Of a stretch of 64,000 bases of DNA, positions 59,473-64,000 are shown one piece after another. The stretch comes from Pseudomonas sp. SJZ079 (GTDB taxonomy: Bacteria; Pseudomonadota; Gammaproteobacteria; Pseudomonadales; Pseudomonadaceae). The stretch's first letter is position 1, and every line of letters starts with the position of its first letter. Under the pieces are notes generated by a model that made no database searches, had not been told where the DNA came from, and was given only the letters and a program-made list of their open reading frames with translations. The stretch is taken from positions 92,886 to 156,885 of the forward strand of contig NZ_VIUH01000009.1 in the NCBI RefSeq assembly GCF_007993865.1, in the 5' to 3' direction. Made by a program: the position numbers and the translations under genes.

Positions 59473-59712
59473 ATGACTGAGCCGTTGATTGCCCAGCGCG
59501 GGCCTTATCCGGTCGCGGTGCAGGCGGGGGAGGACTACTTCTGGTGCCGCTGTGGGCGCAGCGCCAGTCAGCCATTCTGCGACGGCAGCCATAAGGGCAC
59601 GGGTATCACCCCGCTGAAATATCATGCCGAACAAACCGACACCCTGTACTTTTGTGGCTGCAAGCACAGCCATACGCCGCCCTGTTGCGACGGCAGCCAT
59701 AACAAGCTGTAG
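59473..59712 (+). CDS. CDGSH iron-sulfur domain protein (two motifs)
   Basis: 79 residues with two CDGSH motifs, CRCGRSASQPFCDGSHKG and CGCKHSHTPPCCDGSHNK, each providing three Cys and one His for a 2Fe-2S cluster. Role unknown, probably redox or electron transfer. ATG at 59473 gives MTEPLIAQRGPYPV. It is followed after 31 bp by the SDR gene on the same strand. Confidence 0.92.
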   Translation: MTEPLIAQRGPYPVAVQAGEDYFWCRCGRSASQPFCDGSHKGTGITPLKYHAEQTDTLYFCGCKHSHTPPCCDGSHNKL

Positions 59713-59743
59713 TAGGGGCAAAGCCAGATAACCGGGGGGAAGC

Positions 59744-60589
59744 ATGTACCGCAAGGTGTTCGCCAACAAAGTGTTCGACCGTAAGGTGGTGTTGATCAGC
59801 GGTGGTTGTGCCGGCATCGGCCGCGCCCTGGCCGTGCGCCTGGCTCAGGCCGGCGCGCGCCTGGTGATTCTCGACTTGCAGCAGGCGGCGCTGGACAGCC
59901 TGGTGCAGCACCTGGCCGATCATCACAACGCCGAGGCCCTGGGCCTGTGCTGCGATGTCGCGGACGCCGAGGCGGTGCAGCGCGCCATCGCCCTGGCGAT
60001 CGAACGCTTCGGCGGTATCGATGTGCTGGTCAACAACGCCGGCATCACCCACCGCAGCAGCTTCGTCGATACCGAACTGGCGGTGTTTCGGCGGGTCATG
60101 GCGGTCAACTACTTCGGCGCCTTGCACTGTACCCAGGCGGCGCTGCCCAGCCTGATCGAGCGCAGCGGGCAGATCATCGTGCTCAGTTCGCTGTCCGGCT
60201 TCGCCCCGTTGCTCTACCGCAGCGCCTACAACGCCAGCAAACACGCCCTGCATGGCCTGTTCGAGACCTTGCGTTACGAGCTGAAAGGCTCCGGGGTCAA
60301 TGTGATGCTGGTCTGCCCCGGCTTTACTGCGACTGATTTGCGCAAGAACGCCCTGGTCGGCGACGGTTCGGTGGCGGCACAACCGCCGTTGGCGATGGGC
60401 AAGGTCGCCTCGCCACAGGACGTCGCCGATGCCATCTACCTGGCGGCGCTGAAGCGCCGTCGCTTGCTGGTGCTGTCGAATGTCGGGTGGCGGGCGCGAC
60501 TGCTGGCGCGCTTCTTTCCGCGGCTGTTCGAGCGCGTGCTGTTGCCGCGCTTGTCGGGCATGAAACCGCAGGGCGCCGGCCACGGTTGA
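59744..60589 (+). CDS. Short-chain dehydrogenase/reductase
   Basis: 281 residues. Cofactor motif VVLISGGCAGIGRALAVRLA (variant of TGxxxGIG), DVLVNNAGITHRSSF, catalytic Ser in IIVLSSLSGFAPL and YNASKHAL (YxxxK). The C-terminal extension is basic (RRLLVLSNVGWRARLLARFF), possibly membrane-associated, as in ketosphinganine-reductase-like SDRs. Shine-Dalgarno GGGGGGAAG precedes the ATG. Confidence 0.92.
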   Translation: MYRKVFANKVFDRKVVLISGGCAGIGRALAVRLAQAGARLVILDLQQAALDSLVQHLADHHNAEALGLCCDVADAEAVQRAIALAIERFGGIDVLVNNAGITHRSSFVDTELAVFRRVMAVNYFGALHCTQAALPSLIERSGQIIVLSSLSGFAPLLYRSAYNASKHALHGLFETLRYELKGSGVNVMLVCPGFTATDLRKNALVGDGSVAAQPPLAMGKVASPQDVADAIYLAALKRRRLLVLSNVGWRARLLARFFPRLFERVLLPRLSGMKPQGAGHG

Positions 60590-60602
60590 GGCCGGCAGGC
60601 GG

Positions 60603-61061
60603 TCACTCGGTCACGCTATTGCCCAGCTCGGCGTCGCGCGGCTCGTCATACAGTTCGTAGGCCAGGGCGGTATCCCAACACATCGCTTCGATCTTGTGGC
60701 CGTCCAGGTCACGCAGAAAGCAGCCGTAGTAGGCCTCGCCGTATTCGCTGCGCGGCCCAGGTGCGCCTGCGTCGCTCGCGCCCGCGGCCAATGCAGCCTG
60801 GTAGAAGGCGTCCACCGCGGCCTTATCCGCCGCGAAAAAGCCGCAGTGACTGCCGTTGCCGACGCTCGCCGGCTGCCCATCGATCGGGGTTTGTACCCAG
60901 AACTCCGGGTATTCGCGGCCATAGGCCACTGCGCCGGGGTGGGCGAGAATGCGGTGGCAGCCGAGGTGCGGCAGGACTCGATCGTAAAAGGCGACGGCCC
61001 GCTCGAACTGGTTGGTGCCGAGGGATACGTGCGACAGGATGCTGGGGTTGATGTCGGCCAT
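60603..61061 (-). CDS. VOC-superfamily (glyoxalase/bleomycin-resistance-like) protein
   Basis: 152 residues with paired beta-alpha-beta-beta-beta units: ILSHVSLGTNQFERAVAFYD at the N-terminus and YYGCFLRDLDGHKIEAMCWD near the end. The pattern FLRDLDGHKIEA is typical of lactoylglutathione-lyase-related proteins; substrate unknown. GGAGG upstream supports ATG at 61061. Confidence 0.9.
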   Translation of the reverse strand: MADINPSILSHVSLGTNQFERAVAFYDRVLPHLGCHRILAHPGAVAYGREYPEFWVQTPIDGQPASVGNGSHCGFFAADKAAVDAFYQAALAAGASDAGAPGPRSEYGEAYYGCFLRDLDGHKIEAMCWDTALAYELYDEPRDAELGNSVTE

Positions 61062-61106
61062 AGGGCAATCCTCCATGGAAATGGACCCTAACAGCCTAGC
61101 CGGTTT

Positions 61107-61769
61107 TCACTCCACGGCAGGTTGGCTGCCGCGCAGCATGAACAGGCGAAACAGCACCACGGTGACGAACAACTGCAGGAAGCCGTTGCCCGTGTCGAGC
61201 ACCAGTTGCAGGAGCACGTCAGGCCGCGCGCCTGCGGCCGGCTGGGCCCACCAGTCGAGCAGCCACAGCGGCACCATCACCGCCAGCACGCAGAACAGAA
61301 TCGGCCAGAAGTAACCGCTGGTCAGCTCGAAGCTCTCATGCAGGGCTTTCACGGGCGTCATGCCGCGCAGCACCAGCAGGTACTCGGCGAAGGCCAGCTT
61401 GATCATCATCCACAACCCCGGCAGGACGAACAGCGAGGCGCCGAGCATGATCGCCACTGTGCTGATCCCGGCCAGCAGGGCGAAGCGCGGCCACAGGTTC
61501 AGGCTGGCGGCGAGCAGGTCGCGCAGGCGCGGCGATTGGCCGTTGCTGCGCGCATCGAGAAACAGAATCAGCGCACCGGTGTACAGCGGGTAGAACAGCA
61601 AACCGACCAGAATGCCGTAGGCCGCTGCCGCCTCGATTCCGAACAGCACGATGACCTGTTGTTGCGTCAGGGCTTCGAGTACCAGCAAGGGCAGGCACAG
61701 ACGGGCAATCGACAGCAGGTTGCCGCTGAAGAAAAACCAGGCGTCGCGTAGGACGTGGAGCGGATTCAT
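61107..61769 (-). CDS. YciC-like (UPF0259) integral membrane protein
   Basis: 220 residues, five to six membrane segments. Family resemblance: GILVGLLFYPLYTGALILFL, PGLWMMIKLAFAEYLLVLRG and TPVKALHESFELTSGYFWPI. Function unknown. An in-frame GTG two codons upstream (61775) is an alternative start. Confidence 0.82.
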   Translation of the reverse strand: MNPLHVLRDAWFFFSGNLLSIARLCLPLLVLEALTQQQVIVLFGIEAAAAYGILVGLLFYPLYTGALILFLDARSNGQSPRLRDLLAASLNLWPRFALLAGISTVAIMLGASLFVLPGLWMMIKLAFAEYLLVLRGMTPVKALHESFELTSGYFWPILFCVLAVMVPLWLLDWWAQPAAGARPDVLLQLVLDTGNGFLQLFVTVVLFRLFMLRGSQPAVE

Positions 61770-61871
61770 GGGCACGGGTCGCGGTCAGGTGAGCAGGCCG
61801 CCACTCTAGCCGATAGGCGCGGCGGCTCCAAATAACAACTGGCTTAGGGCGCTCGCCGGGTAGCTGAACGG

Positions 61872-62447
61872 TCAGCCCGTCGGGCCAGTCAACAGCTCCT
61901 GCGCTTCCAGGACCTGAGCGTACTCGTCGCGCAAATTGGCCATGGCCATGTCATGCACCTCATCGGCGCTACGCGGTCGACCGGCATAGTCGGGTTTGGC
62001 GAAGGTGTAGCAGGCATCGGCCACCACCTGAGTGGTAAAGCCCAGGTTGCTGGCACTGCGCGCGGTGGCTTCCACCGAATTCTCGCTGGCCACCCCGACT
62101 ATCACCACCCGGCGTAGGCCACGGGCATGCAGCCAGCGCTCCAGGCCCGTATGGGTGAAGGCATCGGTGACGTGCTTGTCGAACACCTGCTCACGCTCCA
62201 GCGGCGCCAATGCGGCCTGGAACAAGACGCCGCTCTGCCCTGGGGCGAACACCGATGCCGGGTCCAGTGAGAGGTGGCGGATATGCACCAGCGGCCAGGC
62301 ATGCGCACGCCATTGCGCCTGCAGGGCGGCGATATGGGCTTCCGCGTCGGGGTTGTTGCGGGGGCGGTCCAGGCGTTGAATGCCCTGCTGCATATCGATG
62401 ATCAGCAGCGCCGCTGGCGCTGAACGGGTGAGCTGTTCCGGCGGCAT
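61872..62447 (-). CDS. Isochorismatase-like hydrolase with Ser at the catalytic Cys position
   Basis: 191 residues. Isochorismatase-superfamily fold: ALLIIDMQQGIQ (catalytic Asp), EQVFDKHVTDAFTHTGLERW (catalytic Lys) and VVIVGVASENSVEATARSAS. In cysteine hydrolases of this family the last motif usually has Cys where Ser124 stands here, so thiol chemistry is unlikely and the activity is in doubt. Monocistronic, divergent from the NYN gene. Confidence 0.88.
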   Translation of the reverse strand: MPPEQLTRSAPAALLIIDMQQGIQRLDRPRNNPDAEAHIAALQAQWRAHAWPLVHIRHLSLDPASVFAPGQSGVLFQAALAPLEREQVFDKHVTDAFTHTGLERWLHARGLRRVVIVGVASENSVEATARSASNLGFTTQVVADACYTFAKPDYAGRPRSADEVHDMAMANLRDEYAQVLEAQELLTGPTG

Positions 62448-62537
62448 TTCGACTGTCCTGTGTCCGAGGCTGGCATACTGGGCGCCGACTTTAACCTTTG
62501 CGCCTGTAGTCCGTCAGCCGCTTGCCGAGGATTTCCG

Positions 62538-63017
62538 GTGAAGAAAATCGCCGTATTCGCCGATGTACAGAATCTCTATTACACAGTGCGCCAGGCCTAT
62601 GGCTGCCACTTCGACTATGCCGCGCTGTGGGCCGAGATCAGCCGGGGCGGGCAGATAGTCGAGGCCTACGCCTATGCCATCGATCGCGGTGACGCCAAGC
62701 AGCAGCAGTTCCAGCAGATCCTGCGCAACCTCGGTTTCACCGTGAAGCTCAAACCCTATATTCAGCGCAGCGATGGCTCGGCCAAGGGCGACTGGGACGT
62801 CGGTATCACCATCGACATCATGGACGCCGCGCCACGGGTCGACCAGGTGGTGCTGGCCTCGGGCGACGGCGACTTCGACCTGCTGCTGGACAAGATCAAG
62901 GGCAGCTACGGCGTCGAGGCGGTGGCCTACGGCGTACCGGGGCTGACCGCGCAATCGCTGGTCCGCGCGGCCAGCCGCTATGTGCCGATCGAAGGCGCTT
63001 TGTTACTCAAACACTGA
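62538..63017 (+). CDS. NYN-domain (LabA/DUF88) putative ribonuclease
   Basis: 159 residues. PIN-like NYN fold with the expected acidic residues: KIAVFADVQNLYYTV, KGDWDVGITIDIMDAA and VVLASGDGDFDLLLDKI. It is probably a metal-dependent RNase or RNA-binding protein. The start is GTG at 62538 with GAGGAT upstream; the longer upstream frame is not supported. Confidence 0.9.
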   Translation: MKKIAVFADVQNLYYTVRQAYGCHFDYAALWAEISRGGQIVEAYAYAIDRGDAKQQQFQQILRNLGFTVKLKPYIQRSDGSAKGDWDVGITIDIMDAAPRVDQVVLASGDGDFDLLLDKIKGSYGVEAVAYGVPGLTAQSLVRAASRYVPIEGALLLKH

Positions 63018-63087
63018 GCCACTCAAACACCAATTACTCCAGCACTGGTTGCCCAAGTATCAGCGGCTCAAGCATGAAGAGGTGAGT

Positions 63088-63696
63088 GTGGGACCCATAG
63101 CGGTTATCGACTTCGAAACCACCGGTATTTCGCCGGCCCAGGCCCGTGCCACCGAGATCGGCGTGGTCATCGTCGAAGGCGGGCAGATCGTCGCGCGCTA
63201 TCAGAGCCTGATGAACAGCGGCGCCTGGGTGCCGCCCTTTATCGAGCAGCTCACCGGCATCAGCAATGCCATGTTGCGCGAGGCGCCACCGGCGGCGCAG
63301 GTGATGCACGAGGTGGCGGATTTCGTCGCCGATACGCCGTTGCTGGCGCATAACGCCTCGTTCGATCAGAAGTTCTGGGATGCCGAGCTGGGCCTGATCC
63401 GGCGCAAGCGTCTGCAGCCATTCGCCTGTTCGCTGTTGCTGGCCCGCCGCCTGCTGCCCCAGGCACCGAACCACAAGCTCGGCACCTTGAATCGCTGGGC
63501 ACAGCTGCCGGACACCGGCCAGGCTCACCGGGCGCTGGCCGATGCGGAAATGGCGGCCAACCTGACCTGCTTCATGGCGGCGCTGCTGCGGGAGCGACAC
63601 GGCATCGCCGAGGTGTCCCACGATCTATTGTGTAACTTGCAGAAGGTGCCCGCGGCCAAGATGGCGCACACGCTACAGCGGATGCGCGGAGTTTAG
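63088..63696 (+). CDS. DnaQ-like 3'-5' exonuclease
   Basis: 202 residues. DEDDh exonuclease: ExoI IAVIDFETTGISPAQARATE, ExoII LLAHNASFDQKFWDAEL, ExoIII AHRALADAEMAAN. It resembles the polymerase III epsilon-like family but no polymerase subunit gene is nearby. Likely start is GTG at 63088 (or 63082) with AAGAGG upstream. It follows the NYN gene by 70 bp, so both may be in one nuclease operon. Confidence 0.9.
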   Translation: MGPIAVIDFETTGISPAQARATEIGVVIVEGGQIVARYQSLMNSGAWVPPFIEQLTGISNAMLREAPPAAQVMHEVADFVADTPLLAHNASFDQKFWDAELGLIRRKRLQPFACSLLLARRLLPQAPNHKLGTLNRWAQLPDTGQAHRALADAEMAANLTCFMAALLRERHGIAEVSHDLLCNLQKVPAAKMAHTLQRMRGV

Positions 63697-64000
63697 CGCC
63701 GTAGCGTATTGGCAGGCTTGCCGCTTAAGTGGTAACCCGACAGCAACACGTCGATCGCCTGAACTACCTAAGCTATGGTCGGGGTTGCCTATTGGGCATG
63801 GCCTGAAAAAGCCAGCCTGCGGAGAATCCAGACCAGTGATCCTGCGGATGGCAGAGTTGGATTTCGGGAAGGCGGGGCTTTTCGGCGTTTCCTTGGGTAA
63901 ATATAAGGCTATGTCCCAATAGCGTGTTGCATGGTGCGTCCAACCGCCTCCTGGATACAGTGAGCCGGCCGAATATGCTGCTGATAGCGCTCAAGCATGC
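63697..64000. other. Right-end region without a recognised gene
   Basis: 304 bp. On the minus strand a frame is open from the right edge to a TAG at 63909-63911 (about 30 codons, ending EAVGRTMQHAIGT), which could be the 3' end of a gene beyond the window; I do not recognise it. A different minus-strand frame (63773-63994, 73 codons) looks like chance. Nothing else is identifiable. Confidence 0.35.

Noticed and set aside
63773..63994. 73-codon minus-strand open frame at the right end
   Set aside because: No ribosome-binding site, no recognisable family, and proline/serine-rich composition as seen in chance frames.

Overview
The window is an ordinary chromosomal stretch of a high-GC Pseudomonas. 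It contains the conserved cell-wall/lipoate/LPS block rsfS-rlmH-mrdA-rodA-mltB-rlpA-dacA-ybeD-lipB, then holA-lptE-leuS, lnt-corC-ybeY-phoH-miaB, hemL-thiE-thiD, ladS, amn, rluE and hrpB. From memory this follows, largely in order, the P. aeruginosa PAO1 segment around PA4010-PA3950; no alignment could be run. Coding density is very high, and I found no rRNA, tRNA, CRISPR array, prophage or intact insertion sequence.

Layout. 1-6.5 kb: a membrane cyclic-di-GMP protein (SBP sensor, PAS, GGDEF, EAL; truncated at the left edge), then a methyltransferase, an NAD(P)-binding protein, a MORN-repeat/C13 caspase-like lipoprotein and a MaoC hydratase, all on the minus strand. 6.8-8.5 kb: lrgA-lrgB and a stand-alone LON N-domain protein. 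8.5-10.5 kb: a DedA-PAP2 fusion and a 3-methyladenine glycosylase. 10.8-21 kb: a long plus-strand run covering proline and NAD synthesis, ribosome silencing and methylation, the elongasome (PBP2, RodA), peptidoglycan hydrolases (MltB, RlpA, PBP5) and lipoate transfer (LipB). 21-22.5 kb: a recombination scar. An intact lipA lies inverted next to the 3' remnant of a different, Escherichia-type lipA and a short tail of a lytic transglycosylase gene. 22.6-28.6 kb: a lytic transglycosylase, the ribosome-rescue gene arfA (52 codons, carrying an internal 12-bp hairpin), holA, lptE and leuS. 29-36 kb: a zinc-ribbon protein, a YdcF/ElyC-like protein, lnt, corC, ybeY, phoH and miaB. 36-41 kb: small conserved genes, hemL, thiE and thiD. 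41-51 kb: ladS, a TetR regulator with an aidB-like acyl-CoA dehydrogenase, amn, a membrane protein, an alcohol dehydrogenase, rluE, a DUF2788 protein and an Lrp/AsnC regulator. 52-63.7 kb: a cation-diffusion facilitator, DinB-like protein, hrpB, two orphan periplasmic binding proteins, a membrane EEP nuclease/phosphatase, CDGSH protein, SDR, VOC protein, YciC-like protein, isochorismatase-like protein, NYN protein and a DnaQ-like exonuclease.

Most unusual content. Three families of short, non-coding, highly structured elements with terminal inverted repeats lie at gene 3' ends: two 267-bp copies at 2257 and 30390, one of 163 bp at 43496 and one of 221 bp at 50607. The two 267-bp copies differ at six sites; two of these form a compensatory base pair in a long internal stem and a third turns G-C into G-T, which suggests that folded structure is maintained. 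In three of four cases the outer end of the inverted repeat overlaps the stop codon of the adjacent gene. Other points of interest are the lipA replacement scar, the arfA hairpin, a doubled palindromic operator abutting the start codon of the TetR gene, a possible small-RNA unit at 51.66-51.96 kb, an A9 slippery tract in the linker of rlpA, and an isochorismatase-like protein with serine at the usual catalytic cysteine.
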